Shown one piece after another: positions 38,071 to 50,925 of a DNA stretch of 64,000 nucleotides. This stretch comes from Trichobilharzia szidati (lineage: Eukaryota > Platyhelminthes > Trematoda > Strigeidida > Schistosomatidae): assembly GCA_944472155.2 (NCBI GenBank), contig OX235273.1:99098582-99162581 (forward strand), given 5' to 3'. The position numbers and the translations under genes are program-made. The notes under the pieces are model-generated. The model was not told the origin of the DNA. It saw only the letters and a list, made by a program, of their open reading frames with translations, and searched no databases. Every line of letters starts with the position of its first letter. Positions within the stretch are counted from its first letter, which is position 1.

Positions 38071-38290
38071 ACAGCTCGTAATACTGTAGGGAACTGACGG
38101 TGTTTATGAACCTTTATTTTCGAAGGCACGGCAGCAGGCGAGTAAAGCAGGGAATACCTAGTCGAACACACGGAAGGACATTGATTATTCGGTAGTTAAT
38201 GAAGGCCTCACACATCTTTAATAAAAAACAGTTCCTGCTCGGTTATTCGTCCTGCCATTCTGAATTCCTTAATTACTTACTGCACCTGAA
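38071..38290 (-). repeat. left arm of a 220-bp inverted repeat, LTR-like
   Basis: Near-perfect reverse complement of 40392-40613. In the orientation of the right copy it runs from TGCAGTAAGTAATT to GTTCCCTACA and carries a cgaaaataaagg polyadenylation-type signal, which suits a small LTR (TG...CA). Confidence 0.7.
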
Positions 38291-38559
38291 TGTGCATAGC
38301 TTACCATGTTGTAGGGGTCAGGAAGGATCATAGGCAGTAATTTTCGTCGAAATGTTGCTGAAGTCAAAGCTGTGTCGCTGAGTGTGAATAACTATTGGGA
38401 TGCTACTTTTTCTGCCTGTTCCACAGTTCACAAGCTTTTCACGGATATGGTTTGGAGAATGTTTTTGCCGGAAATAATATGCATTTTTCTTCTTCAAAGC
38501 AGGTTCACAGCAGAGTAGAGTTCAGGAGCTTGTGCGACCTACACATATTGGGGAAATAG

Positions 38560-39200
38560 AAAACGTTCTGTCATGTGGAATATTTTCTCTTCCTTGCTTG
38601 ACGAATGCAACTGCCATTTTACCCCGTCTCTTACAATCCTATTTGGTTAGCTTAGCGACTGAACCTTATGGTTGATGCATGCTGTTGTAAATGCTTCTTT
38701 TAATGCACTCACGATGCCTGAGCCATAAAGAAGCACTGACTTCACATTAATGTTGAAAATTTTGATCTCGTTTCTTGTAATGAGTGCCCTAGATTTCCAC
38801 ACCGATCTTACAGCCATGAAGACCTATCCTTCTCTCCCAGTCCGATTCTGGCTGACTTTGACATCCTCATCTGGTGACCGAAAGACAGCTTCCTGTGGAT
38901 TTCCCCCGTTGATGATTGTTGTTTGTTATCGAAGATCCGGTATACTCATAACTTCTGTCTTCTCTAGGCTCACCTGGAGTTCTCTCTTCGCTGCCTCCCT
39001 TGAAAACCGTTGGTTTTCGTGCACAGATTTTCGCATTTGTGGGGCATGAGACCTAAATCATCCGTAAAATCCAGATTTTCCAGGGTATTTTTGCCTTTTC
39101 TGGCATAGCCCATTCCACATTAGTCAGGGAGATCTCAGCCTTCTGTAACTCTCGTCTTCGCTCCAAAGAAGTTAGAGGGCTGTCCAATGTGAATTAATTG
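38560..39200 (-). mobile_element. SR2/RTE-type LINE, RT fragment
   Basis: With frame changes the minus strand reads LDFTDDLGLMPHKCENL, LEKTEVMSI, TIINGGNPQEAVF, DVKVSQNRTGREG, SVWKSRALITRNEIKIFNI and NVKSVLLYGSG. These correspond to the LDFADDLALL, KTEVM, AFLQLKNIW and NTNVKTVLLYGAE landmarks of RTE reverse transcriptases. It is inactive and lies between the two inverted repeats at 38.1 and 40.5 kb. Confidence 0.7.
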
Positions 39201-39654
39201 GCACGAAAGGCTATCGTATCACTCTTCTTCAAAGGCACCCATAATTTTTAACTGTCTCCATCGATAATACACGAGTGACAATTAGAAAATGAGCACATAC
39301 AGTGGAATATGCACCCGGAGGGAACCAACCAACCAGGAATGAATTTATGGCATGTCTGAATAAGGACCAGGAAGACGATTTCTAATTGTTATAATTAAAA
39401 CACAGGTCAGAATGTGCCCCATGATATTCTACTGAATCCCGCTGCCTCTAAGTCAGTACTAAGACCAAGATTTTCTTCAAACAGTGAAAGTTGAAAATTT
39501 TATTCTAGGTGCAAAACGAATGTCCGCACAAAATGCATGCATTAGTATTTTATTGGTTCAATTTTGGAAAAGTGCAGATGTTCGGAGTATTGCACGTACG
39601 TCTTGCCCTGTAAAACTTAGTTGTGTATCCTAGTTGTGTATCCTTACATTCATT

Positions 39655-40008
39655 TCGTACTGTGGTGAGACCTGTCTGCTAGCCAAAGTTGGTAGACAGC
39701 AATTTACGTCAGTGTCTACGTCTCATATCTTGGTCATGAGAAAAAACAAGAACCAAGATTAACTCAACAAACAGTCACACCATACTTAGTGTGGGCGGAT
39801 ACGACTAGCAGATATATGGTTTGACCTCCAAAGAAACGGTCACAAAGAGATGACAGAATAACTTCCAGTGGGAAAACGACCAATCAGAAGATGCTGTTTC
39901 TCTGCTAAAATAACGAATAATAGTGTACATAAAAACATATAAATATCTGTTGATTCTCTCAGTAAACGATCTGTTGATTGACTCCTGTCTTCTGTCGTTA
40001 CAGTACTA
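39655..40008 (+). repeat. LTR-like repeat copy 3
   Basis: It begins near actgtggtgagacctgtctg and ends taaacgatctgttgattgac followed by cttctgtcgttaca. It lies between the inverted arms at 38.1 and 40.5 kb. Confidence 0.5.
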
Positions 40009-40391
40009 CCGTTAATAAATGCATCCACAGGAATCCGTAAATGTGATGTTCTTCTATCACAGGTGTAGACACTGCCATGTACGGAATGGCCACCGCTTTC
40101 TCTGGATCAAAATGAAACACAGCAGGTAGTGTGGCTACGCAATACTCATAAACGCTATTTCTAGTTCAAGCCAGCTTCAAAATAAGCTTGAAGTCGTTCA
40201 AAAATAGTAATAGCAATAGTAATTGGCATACTAAATTATTGTCTCACATGCATCCTAAGGAGCACAATAGACAACCACTGCATTACTAAACATCTTGTTC
40301 CGAAAATTCACACATTCAGGTTAAACTAAGTAGAAACCAGTTCCTATCGTTTCTATTCTGGGAAAGTAGAGCCTATACCGTACACTGTGAT

Positions 40392-40613
40392 CATCCAGGT
40401 GTAGTAAGTAATTATGGAATTCAGAATGGCAGGACGAATAACCGAGCAGGAACTGTTTTTTATTAAAGATGTGTGAGGCCTTCATTAACTACCGAATAAT
40501 CAATGTCCTTCCGTGTGTTCGACTAGGTATTCCCTGCTTTACTCGCCTGCTGCCGTGCCTTCGAAAATAAAGGTTCATAAACACCGTCAGTTCCCTACAG
40601 CGTTACGAGCTGT
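40392..40613 (+). repeat. right arm of a 220-bp inverted repeat, LTR-like
   Basis: TGTAGTAAG at 40400 to CCCTACA at 40599 forms a 200-bp TG...CA unit. Homology to the left arm extends a few bases beyond both ends. No matching target duplication was seen. Confidence 0.7.
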
Positions 40614-41914
40614 TGTTTGATAGTTTGATTTACTATTTTGACAGAAAGTAGCTTTCTAAATTGTTGAACCAGTTTCGTTCATATTTTGGCTTCCGTTTTG
40701 TTGCAGCTGACTATAATCTGCATATCACTGCGTTTTGTTGGTTGTTTTTGGACTTTCTTCACCCGCACGTACTTTCTAGTTCAGTTTTATTCTTTATAAT
40801 GTCTCATTTGCCAAAAGTGGCGAGTTATTTAAAAATCTCTACTTCACTGGAGGTGGATTATCTGTTAACTTTCACAGACCCCGCACAAATAACTCTCTGA
40901 GGGCACCAATTCTCAGTCTTCAAACAGATCCAAAACAATCTATGTCACTTAGAATTATATTTTGAGCATACATTTGAAGCCGTTGTGCTACAGGTGTTTG
41001 GTTTCTGCGTGAATCATCTTTTCATATTCTTTTGGAAATTAGTCGCATTCCTCACATTATCCACATATCCATACTTAACACAGATTGCATTGTGTCACCT
41101 GGAACTATATATAGTATTCACTCACGGAATCTATAACCTGGAATCTTATGATACCCTCTCTAACCACGTGGAACTCAGGATTTTATCCCCAGGCAGTACT
41201 GTCAAAGGAATCTCTGACTTTTTATTTTCTAACATACAGCTGTTTATCGTTGTTTTTGACACTTCAGTGATACAGCAGTCTTTATTTATATCCTCAAGAA
41301 ATTTTTCCGGAAATTGTGAAAATTCTTATTTCTGTAATGGTTAAGTCCGTCAACCGTGTAAGTACCGTTAAGAGACTGAGATCTAATACACGTCAACTAT
41401 CTGAAGGCCTCAGTTCCGTAGACGATTCTGTACTTTTCACGGTAGGCACGCCCAAATTTATGGTATCTGATATCATGAAGGAACTGATAGATAATTCACC
41501 TCGTAGCGGAAATGGTTTACCGACACTTCAGAAACCATTGACAGACGTATATGGTAAGTTTGACACCGGTATGTCCCTTAAGCAACTGTGTGACCCACCA
41601 AGAAACATCTGTCTAGAATCACCTATCAAATCCAAGCGCATAATTGGCTCTCTGGCTGAAGAAGCTGTCCAGAGGATTACGTCTTCACATAACGTGCTGG
41701 CTTATAAAATTCAAAACAGAGACCCTGTCGCCAAACTTAAAACTTCATGTCTAAAGGCTTGTAATATGTCGTTAACAGGATGTCAGGTTTTGCGTCTTCG
41801 CGAAAACATGTTCGGTGCTTTTCAAGTTCAGGTCTGTTGAAGAATCTAAGAATTCTCTGGAATCTGGAAAGATAACGGGCTCTTCAACACCCTACACTAG
41901 CATTAGGGTTATAA

Positions 41915-42305
41915 TATTAATAATAGAATATTCTCATTTTTTTACATGAGGGACGCCAGTTTACAGGCATCATCAATTCGATAAATTACACATACGATTA
42001 GTAAGTATAGTTAGTAATGATAATATAATAGGGTACATATTTGAACATACAAATATAGGACACACAAGTTGTGTAGGAATGGATAAGAATTATTTAAGTT
42101 ACATATTTAAATTACATGGATTACGGTCAAATAACATGGTTGTTGTCATTTTATCTTTAGTTTGTGGGGAAAATCGGATAACTGGTGATTCAGTGGAACA
42201 CATCAAGAAATATAGAGATATTGACTTCGCATTAACAAAAAAACCCAAGTATGCTTTGGATGGATTACATATACTTGGGAAAATAAATAAAGCTTGAAGT
42301 CAATT
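41915..42305 (-). repeat. dispersed repeat, possibly a LINE 3' end
   Basis: Related to 50515-50925 on the same strand: acgccagtttacaggcatca near one end and ttcgcattaacaaaaaaacc to aataaagcttgaagtcaatt at the other. The AT-repeat start plus a minus-strand DDACKLASLM then stop suggests a CR1-type 3' end. It interrupts ORF1 of the larger LINE. Confidence 0.45.
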
Positions 42306-44479
42306 CCCTCATAAAACAATAAAATGCGTCTTACAATAATATATTCCCACTTTATGCACTTGAGGGACTCCGGTTGACAGGCATCATCAATATCATAATA
42401 ATGCACACATGGAGTAAACATGTTTAAAATTTTTCACTAACACAAAATATATATGCAAGGGAAGATAATGAAATATTGACCGTAAGTACACTCTGCATAA
42501 GTTAGAACAGTTTATATGGCATAATCCTAGGCACAATTATTGTTTGAGTTTGTTGAAAATGAGCGTAACAACTGAGTGTTGCGTTACAATCGGTCGATAT
42601 GGTGGGGTAGTCACAAAAGTATAAAAATGGCTTATAAAACGTTAATTAGTTTACCGTAAACGATGTTTTAAACAATATAATCTGCAAAAGGCTCACCACA
42701 GCAGTTATTATCCAGTTAAACATGCAGAGAAGTAATCATAATTCAGCAACTGGTGAATTTTTTTATTCTTTTCGGCCTGGAACCTGAGTAACTGTGAATC
42801 AATCCATACAAAATGTTGCACCTGATTTAACGCCAAAGACGATGCTGCTGGGGAACGCTGAATGCTGATAACCCTGATAGGACAACTGTAGATGGTGTTT
42901 CGTGCGTTGTTCCATCTGCGAATATATCTGATGGCTTCATACATGAGACATTTTCACAGACAGAGACATATATTAGCCAAGTATTATATAAAGACACGGA
43001 TGCTGACACTGAAATAATGGGCAGAGGTGAGTCAACAGAACATAATGTTGAAAAACGAAGTTTGTACACTGACAGAGACGTCAATGGTCAGAAAACACCA
43101 AAACCTATCCCATGCACGTCCCACCCTGTCAATGTAGTTGAAGAATGAACGTTCAATTCATGGTTGTTTACTCAAACCTAACTCCATATTTTGGCGGGAG
43201 TCACCGATACTGCACTCATCGTTCCGTTGTTAGAAGACGGTGAAACACTGTCAGAAGTATTATTGTGATTAATTGTTATGACATTTATTCTTAGACTTTG
43301 TGTATAGTAACCTTATGGTTGGTTCCATGTTGGTGCAAGAATAGAGGATTCTCGAGTCGCCAGTCTGTGTTCTGGTTTTTCGCGTTGGTTATTGCACATT
43401 GTTGCTAAAGGTCTTCTAAGGACAGGGTTAAGTCCAGTATAGTTAGACCTGGACATTGACACACCCATCTCCTTATAAGTCAGTTACTCCTTAGTTTGAC
43501 AATCGATCCACTGTGAAGTACCAGTCCAGTGAATCACCCAAGCCAGCGAGTTCTCTGGGCATTATGCCAATCGTCCCATTTCTACTAAGAAAACTAAAGC
43601 GTCGGAGGTGTTCGAGCAACAGAAACCCTATATAGCATGCGCTGTCCGCCCTGCTAGTCATCAGCAACCAGTTAAACATAAAAAAGGGGAAACCAAAGTA
43701 GATAAATTAAATACTGAACCCAGAGCACGAAAGCCCTTTGATATGATAGAGACGCGAAAACCTCTAAGCCATCTTTCTAAGACAAAGTCAAATGTGATAG
43801 ACCATACATTAGAATAAATATATTATTATTACAGGCTCCTAGAGGCAGGCCCAATTCGCCTCAAATTTGAAGCCAATTATATCCGACCACTACTTCTATA
43901 CCAACAACACAAAGAGGTAATCCGTATTATTTCGCCCATCCAGTACGCAAACCCATTGTTCTCCAGCCCCCCATCAACGTTCTGTTAAATGATTGTTATA
44001 GAAAATTCCCTGATCTACATTCAGTAAACCAAATAAGCTCACGGGACTCTTTCATACATCGTGTGTGATTAGTAGGGAGCATGTGCCTATGTCTGCGCAA
44101 AACTTGCTATGGTCTGACAACTACCCCAACCAGACACCAAAACTTCAATACTATCCTAGAAACAAACTACCAATTGCTCATATCGATTATAACTTTCACA
44201 AGAGCACTGTCTCAACTGTCCGCTTCAAGCAGGATTTTCGCCAGTGCCAGTTAACAGAAACAGCTGAGATCATGCATATAGCACTCACGGTATCGGAACA
44301 ATTCCTTGCTGGCATAGCGAACGGTCTACAGCTAGGGCAAGTCATATTTCCCTTGAGATAGCTGACACAGTGTCGGCACCAAAAGTGGATACTAGCATCT
44401 TTAATTATCACACATGTGTCTCCTATTGCATTTTATGGCTCTTTATGAATTTGATTCGACTTACTTTATTCCTATTCTC

Positions 44480-45130
44480 TATAGAGTACGGTTGTGCACC
44501 AAATACACAAAAAGGTACGAAATAAAAACAGCCGGCTTGTGGATAACCGTATTAAAACCAAAAGTGGACATCATGATAGTAAGACCTATATGGGTAGCAT
44601 TATACATTGCAAATGAACTTTTTCAGCCTAGGGATTATGGTCTCCCAGTGCATGCATTTTCTTGTAAATTTATGTTTATATGAAAATATAAATTATTCTT
44701 ATTATTTCCTTTATGAATGCATCTATTAATGATACATTGCACTTACCTATTTCATTGCACTTTAATGATTCACCTCAGCACCTTTACTTTTCTAAAACAG
44801 CTTACTATCCCTTGTAAACGTTGTACTTACCTCAATATTGGTTGGTTATCGTATGCCTACAACCACGGGTTGAAAACGAAACGAAGTCGATTTTCCCGCG
44901 CAACCTGGAGGACTACTGTTCAATTCGATAATGATACGACATGGGTCAGACAAAGAGTGTATTTATTATTATTATTATTGTTCCCTTGGGTTCCCAGTGT
45001 ATTTATACATATATCAAATATTTAGCTGTTCAAACATTAACTTGTAGACAATCTACTATTTGACATTATATCGTACTTGATCGTGCCTGTAAAAATGGCA
45101 TGCATTTTCACGTAAACTTATGTTCATATG
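44480..45130 (+). repeat. dispersed repeat inserted in the 40.7-47.4-kb LINE
   Basis: Partner of 32745-33305 in the opposite orientation. It contains a TTA microsatellite (44970-44989). It separates ORF1-like from endonuclease-like parts of the surrounding LINE, so it probably inserted later. Its gcctgtaaaaatggcatgca end recurs near 48836-48860. Confidence 0.6.
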
Positions 45131-46117
45131 AAAATATAAATTATTATTATAACCTGTCCAAACGGCAGACCGCCCAATTCTGTCACAACTCAGTGACTCG
45201 ATCTGGTTGGAAATAAAAGTTGTCAGAAGTAAGCCTTTACTTGTGGATTGTGTGTACCGACCACCTTCATCCAGCAGGGAGCATGATAATATGCTCAGCA
45301 ACATGTTTAATTTTACAACCAATCTTCCCTTCAGTTGGAGGTGGTTTCAACATGCCAGAAGTATCATGGCCCTCACACCGAGGACGCCAAAGGTATAACA
45401 ATCTCCTGAATTCTATCGTCACATAAGTGTGCATACAAGACAGATACACCCACTAGATTCGTGAATATCCCGGACCTTAATTCACGATGTCATTGCACCT
45501 GAAAAGATTCTTAGCTTCACATTCTCCCAAAGTGATTTTATTCCGATATTGTTCAGGAAAAGTCTACGAAAGCACTCAATCAAATACTACAGATATCATC
45601 ATCACTTGCTACTACGTCTGTTGTCACTATAATTGAAGGGTTAAAAAACATAAGCCTCAGAAAAAAGAAGTTTGGGACATTCATCCACCGCATAACCGAG
45701 GAGAAATGGTGAAACTTTCCAAAGGCAGGTTAACAAACTCCAAAACAGCCAGTCCAAAAATAATATACCTAAACGGCATTGCTTACGAGAATACCAAGGT
45801 GATTTGAGAACTGTTTAGCAAGCACTTTACCAGACTATAAACGTTTGAGAATGACCAGGTCGTGGATTTCTCACGTAAAACAGACGAATGTCAAAGTGAC
45901 AGTTTTCACCACACAAGGGATCGCTAATCTTAAGCTTAGCAACACTGTTGATCAAGATGGTATATCCTCCATTTTGCAAATGAAATGGGGTAATGATATG
46001 AATTTACTCCTGCTCAAGTAATACCCAATTTCACTAAGTGATAGGAAGAAGTCTTGTATTGTACCTAACCATAAATACGAGGCTGTAACTGATGTCAACA
46101 ACTACAGCTCCATCAAC

Positions 46118-47001
46118 ATGACGTCTGTAGTTTCGCATGTGATGGTAAAGATAGTAAAGACTGAAATCATTCAGTACTTACCCTCAAACGACCTACTATC
46201 GCGATCCCAACACCGTTTCTTGAGTAGAAGGTCGTGCATTACTTGCCACTTAGATTATTTTGACTACAATACACGATGCATAGATAATGGGCATTCAGCA
46301 GCAACATTATTCCTCGACGTTAGCAAAGCCTTTGATAAAGTTTCACATATCAGACTCCTAACAAATCTTCAGTCCTACGAATAACTAGAAAGCTTCTCAA
46401 ATGGATAAATTCTTTTCTCACAGAAAGAGAGCAATTAGTGAAAAACAACCATCAGCTGTCTTCACCTAGGTCGATAACCAGTAGTGTGATACAAGGAAGC
46501 GTTATTAGCCCTATTCTATTCATTTTATTCATAAATGGCATGATCTCTATGATCGAGTATGGCAAGCCAGACCTTTTCGCAGATGATCTCAAGATAGTAA
46601 ATGATTGTGGGTACGACGATATGAGCTTTGAAAGTAAAATCTAATACGACTTAAACAGCCTAGGCGATTGGAGCGAAAAATGGTAAGTGACTTTCAACCC
46701 AGACAGCTGCTATATAGTCTACTTTGGGCGCTGAAAACTGAGAACTTGCCTATGTATGTGCGGTAAGCTCCTCTCGAAACTGAACACAATCACAGATCTC
46801 GGAATAACATACTCAGCTCTAACCTTTTCCGTCCACGCAAATAAGGTAGCATCTGATTGTAAACGACGTACTAGCTTTGTACTGCGTAACTTTTACATCC
46901 GAGAAGCAAGATTATCTATATATAAGGCATGTATTCGCCACAAACTTGAATATTGTGCTCTCCTATTTAGTAACCTAAGGTGTGCAGACCGAAAAAAGTA
47001 G
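46118..47001 (+). pseudogene. RT domain of the second CR1/Jockey-like LINE
   Basis: It is read in three pieces: 46118-46384, 46438-46644 and 46756-47001. RT blocks 1-5 are recognisable, with LFADDLKIV as the catalytic box and SVISPILFILFINGM as the conserved block before it. Stops at 46382, 46642 and 46999 separate the pieces. Confidence 0.7.
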
Positions 47002-47450
47002 AAAGTGCCCAGAGATTCCCCACAAAACGCAAAACAAGTGGATTATGCTGACAGGTGTGTGCGACTGAAATCGGAACCCCTATGGTTAGAGAGAGTGAAG
47101 TGCAACCTATTTTTACCCTTCAGAGTTAAAGGGGAACATTGTTACAGTAACTAATACATAATGTGGCCAAATATCAAACCACATTAGCTGCGAAACCAAG
47201 ACTACCTTCTCAAGGTGGCTACCCACATAAAATCCATCGGGTCAAACCTTTTCACCATTAAATATGACACTCTTTGGGACCAACTACCATCTGAAATTAG
47301 ACCCTGTGAAAACCTTGATGTGTCTTACCATGAAAACTATGACATTTTCGGTGAAAATATAGCAGTGTTTATCCATTGGTGTGGTTGGTTTTTTGCATCA
47401 CAGCAAACAGAATTCAAGCAAGCAACAAATATGAACAAAGAGTGAGTGTA

Positions 47451-49854
47451 AGCTCTAATAAAGGCCAGGGTAGTTAAGATAAAAAAGAGTATATTAGTGC
47501 ATGAATAAAAAGATTATCTAGGGGTAGATAAGTGATATTTCAGTGAGAAGTGAATTTAAAGATCTGGATTACTATAGCCCATGAGGCAAGCTGACCTGTG
47601 GGATGTTTCACGAATTTCTGTAGAGCGCATGATGTAGCATCTTGACAAGAAGCTAAACGGGCTTGTAGATATCAGGAACAAGAGCATTTTGAAAGGTTTT
47701 CAGGTCTGTAAAACCCTTATTTCTTTTTTCATCAAGGGTCTAGACTCGTGTTTAGTTCTCTAGCTGTCAAAAATTGCATGTCGCTGTCCTACAGATCGGA
47801 GCGACTCACATTTGTGACCACCACCACATCTGCTGATCAGCATGCGCCACCCACCGCCCTTTTGTGGTGTTTAGCTCTGCGATTGTTTTGGCAATAACTA
47901 TAGTTGCAGCAGTGCATTGCTTTGAGCCCGTCCCAGTCATGCAGCATGCTGTACATTAATAGCTTTCATGGCAAGCGCTTGCTATTAGGTCACAAGATAC
48001 ATCGATACCTGAGGACATTCTTAGCAATATCACCCTTACACATGCATACATGTATATAAGTATTTGTTATAAACGGCTAGGAAATAAGGTTTCCCTTGGA
48101 AATTTATAAAGTATGGAAGCATTTGTTACTACCGCAACTAATTTACAGTCTATTTAGCAAATTGAAATGATTTGTGGAACAATTAGTGATAAAGTTATGC
48201 AGAATGATGCTGAAGAAAATAGCTAGTTGACAGAACCTTTTAGGCTAAGTTTCCATGACCGATTCTCATATGGTGTGCGTCACACATTGCAAAGTAACCC
48301 ATCAACTTATGTTACTGGATAAGAAGTACCACGAAATGTTATAAAATTAAACATTTTAGAAAAGTGTGTGAGAAAAATGTAGTTACTGACTGAATGTAGT
48401 CATCGCGACACAAAAGATAGTAGTGTATTGTTATTTATATGTATATATATGTAAGATATTAAAACGTGTGATTGCTAGAATAAATGTTTCTGGAAATACT
48501 TATACTGACACAACAAATGTACTCCCGAAGAAATATTATCCATAATACTTCACCTTTTCAAATTTTTTCAGGATACTGTCTTCTTCATTTAATAGCTTTC
48601 AATGACGTAGGGTCAAAGAGCTTACCCAAATATGTGCTGTTTACTGCTTGACCATGACTACCCGCAGGAGACGGAAGGATGTTTGGATCAGTGCTCAACT
48701 TTAAGGGCGACCTTGGTGAAATGTTTACAATTCAACATTTATGTGAACGTTTTCTGATTGCCTGTTTAATAATCAAACAATATAAGTATAAGTTTGTGAT
48801 ACTTCATGGTTGTAATTTTAACATAACTGATTGCGTCTGTAAAAATGGCATGCATTTCCTGTAAACATACCCGCTGATATAAAATAAAAATTACCATTTT
48901 ATTTGCAATGAGATCTTGATAATCTTTAAGTTCATTATTCCATAAACAAACTGTATCAGGTAAACATGACACAAATATGTGTTTACCTGAAATGCAAATA
49001 CCATGGGCACAGTAGCTGAACACAAAAATTCTGAAGTCTCAACAAACAAAGGATGACTTCTCCAAACAGAGAGGAAGAATTCATCACAAAAGAACTTGCA
49101 TTCACTGTGTGGGCACAGAAGAATTACTATCTAAGGCAAATATACCAAACGCATACACATGCAAAACATGTACAAGACCGCCCATTTATTCTTGGTAGCA
49201 CTCGCATATGTGAAAAGTTGAGAACAGAACGAATCCAACAACATTTCATGACCAGACCACTTGGGTATGATTGTGAGAGACTTCAAGATGTGTACATCTG
49301 TCACTCTGGACGAGACGGCTTAGTAAAAATCCATCATTCTTCCATAAAGTCTTACACGAAATATCATTCTCAGGCAGTAGATTCACACTGTCCTAATAGG
49401 AAGGCTGTTATTATCTGAGTAACAGTACACGCGCAGCAACAATAAAAGCCTTGAAGGCATCAGTCCGTGAAAACGTCTTCACAGTTATTTATTCTAGAAT
49501 CTAGAGAAGTATACCGTAGAAAGTCGTGACCTTGAAATCCGTTAAAAGGTACGGACAGTCTCCATTCATAAGAACTAAAATTCAGTTAAAAAGTTATTCG
49601 TAGGCACTCATGAATATAAATTGATTTTTCTTCATGACCACTCAGATATCTGACGGTCAAATTAGAATAAGATTCATGCACATTGACATATCTAACTGCG
49701 ATGTAGTAAAAATACGTTATTATAGAAATCACTTACTCTCAAATAATCGTGCTGCGGTTTGAAGAGAAATGCGTCTCTCAGCAACGACAGCAAATAAAAT
49801 CAAAAAGAATATAAATGAAGGACCAAAAAACATTTAGAGGATTAGGAAACTCAC
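47451..49854. other. no clear gene
   Basis: AT-rich with scattered repeat edges (gtaaaaatggcatgca at 48840). A plus frame at 49053-49418 has no recognisable domain; an overlapping frame shows a CIHC...CKTC pair that could be a degraded finger. Confidence 0.35.
48895..48986 (-). CDS. possible orphan exon, function unknown
   Basis: The minus strand has a ttgcatttcag acceptor, a 92-nt open segment reading GKHIFVSCLPDTVCLWNNEL and KDYQDLIANKM, and a gtaattt donor. The pattern loosely recalls one blade of a WD or NHL propeller. No neighbouring exon of the same kind was found, and the frame is also open through the acceptor, so it may be chance or a retroelement relic. Confidence 0.2.
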
Positions 49855-50220
49855 GTCTATGGATAGTATGGTGTATGCTAACTCAAAACCTTATACACAC
49901 AACCCGCATTGTATTTGTTCCGCGTGGACCAAAGACCAAGCAAAACACCAAATTGATCGTCTCAAATTCAAAGTGTATCTCGGGACCGAAATCGTAGTGT
50001 AAGAACGACTGCTTAAATATCTATGGATCGTGCACAAGCAACTTGACGTAAGACGATGGCGTGCCAGGTGGCGTGGGTACATGATCTCAAGCCTTCAGCT
50101 AAACAAATTGACTTAAACAGTGGAGGTAAGTATCCAAGTTTAAGTGATGAATGCTATAGGTTAATAATTTTTGGGAGAATCCACCGCTGTACCTTACTCC
50201 CCCATCGGGATTATGAGGAA
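49855..50220 (+). repeat. dispersed repeat, copy 1
   Basis: Aligned by eye with 51740-52090: shared blocks include gtatgctaac, caaaacacca, tctcgggaccgaaatcg, gatcgtgca and gccttcagctaaacaaat. Diverged direct repeat about 1.9 kb apart. Not classified; an old LTR pair is possible but the 1.5-kb interior shows no gag or pol. Confidence 0.5.
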
Positions 50221-50514
50221 CCCAAGGCGAAAGTAGCTGGAAGCAAAAGCCTAACAGTGGCACCGTAAGTAAAACTCTTCCGATGGACTTGAAGGATTGC
50301 CTACTGGTCGTCTGTCTATGCTAATCCGGTGTACGCACATCGCTGCAAACCAAATTTCATCATTCACTGCTCACTTTTTTATGTTTGTATTGAGGTTCTG
50401 GAATCATTTATCAAATATACAATAACCAAATGACTTTTGCTGCTTTTATTTAAATTTCCAGCCCGTAATAAACGCAACATCTTTGCATGTGATGGGACCC
50501 CTGGTTTACTTATA

Positions 50515-50925
50515 TAATAATAATATTATATTCTCATTTTTACATGCGGAATAATTCTTATAAATAAATAAATTTATTCTCATAGTACAGTACATGAGAG
50601 ACGCCAGTTTACAGGCATCATCAAATTGTTACAGAAATAGAACCATATGATTCAATCACAATTTACAGGCAGTTGCAAGATATGCTTTACATGTTCGCTG
50701 GAGATTATACATACACTTGATAAATGTTAATCCCAGTAGTATAAAACAGCCGTTTCACTTATTTACAATCATTTCTGTGCACAGTTGGAAAAATCTGCTG
50801 GAATGTCAGTGAGTGCAACACAACAGGAAATACAGGAGTATTGTCTTCGCATTAACAAAAAAACCAGGTCTTTGGTGGATGGATTATAAGTGCCTGGGAA
50901 AAAAATAAAGCTTGAAGTCAATTTT
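50515..50925 (-). repeat. second copy of the 41.9-kb repeat
   Basis: It has the same ends as the 41.9-kb copy and diverged middle sequence. It starts in an AT-rich microsatellite (ataataatattatattctc). Confidence 0.45.

Larger units (their letters stand above)
40650..47450 (+). mobile_element. second CR1/Jockey-like LINE, decayed and split by nested insertions
   Basis: ORF1 parts lie at 41316-41880 (LAEEAVQRITSSHNVLAYKI, AKLKTSCLKACNMSLTGCQV, then after a frameshift LFKFRSVEESKNSLESGKI) and 42850-43146 (ETYISQVLYKDTDADTEI). The endonuclease starts near 45185 (LSDSIWLEIKVV, LLVDCVYRPPSSSREHD). RT lies at 46080-46680 (VVSHVMVKIVKTEII, FLSRRSCITCHLDYF, ATLFLDVSKAFDKV, VIQGSVISPILFILFINGM, LFADDLKIV), followed by YKACIRHKLEYCALLFSNL and YDTLWDQLPSEIRP up to about 47445. 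FADD is intact here, but stops and frameshifts abound. Repeats at 41.9-42.3 kb and 44.5-45.1 kb interrupt it. Confidence 0.75.
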
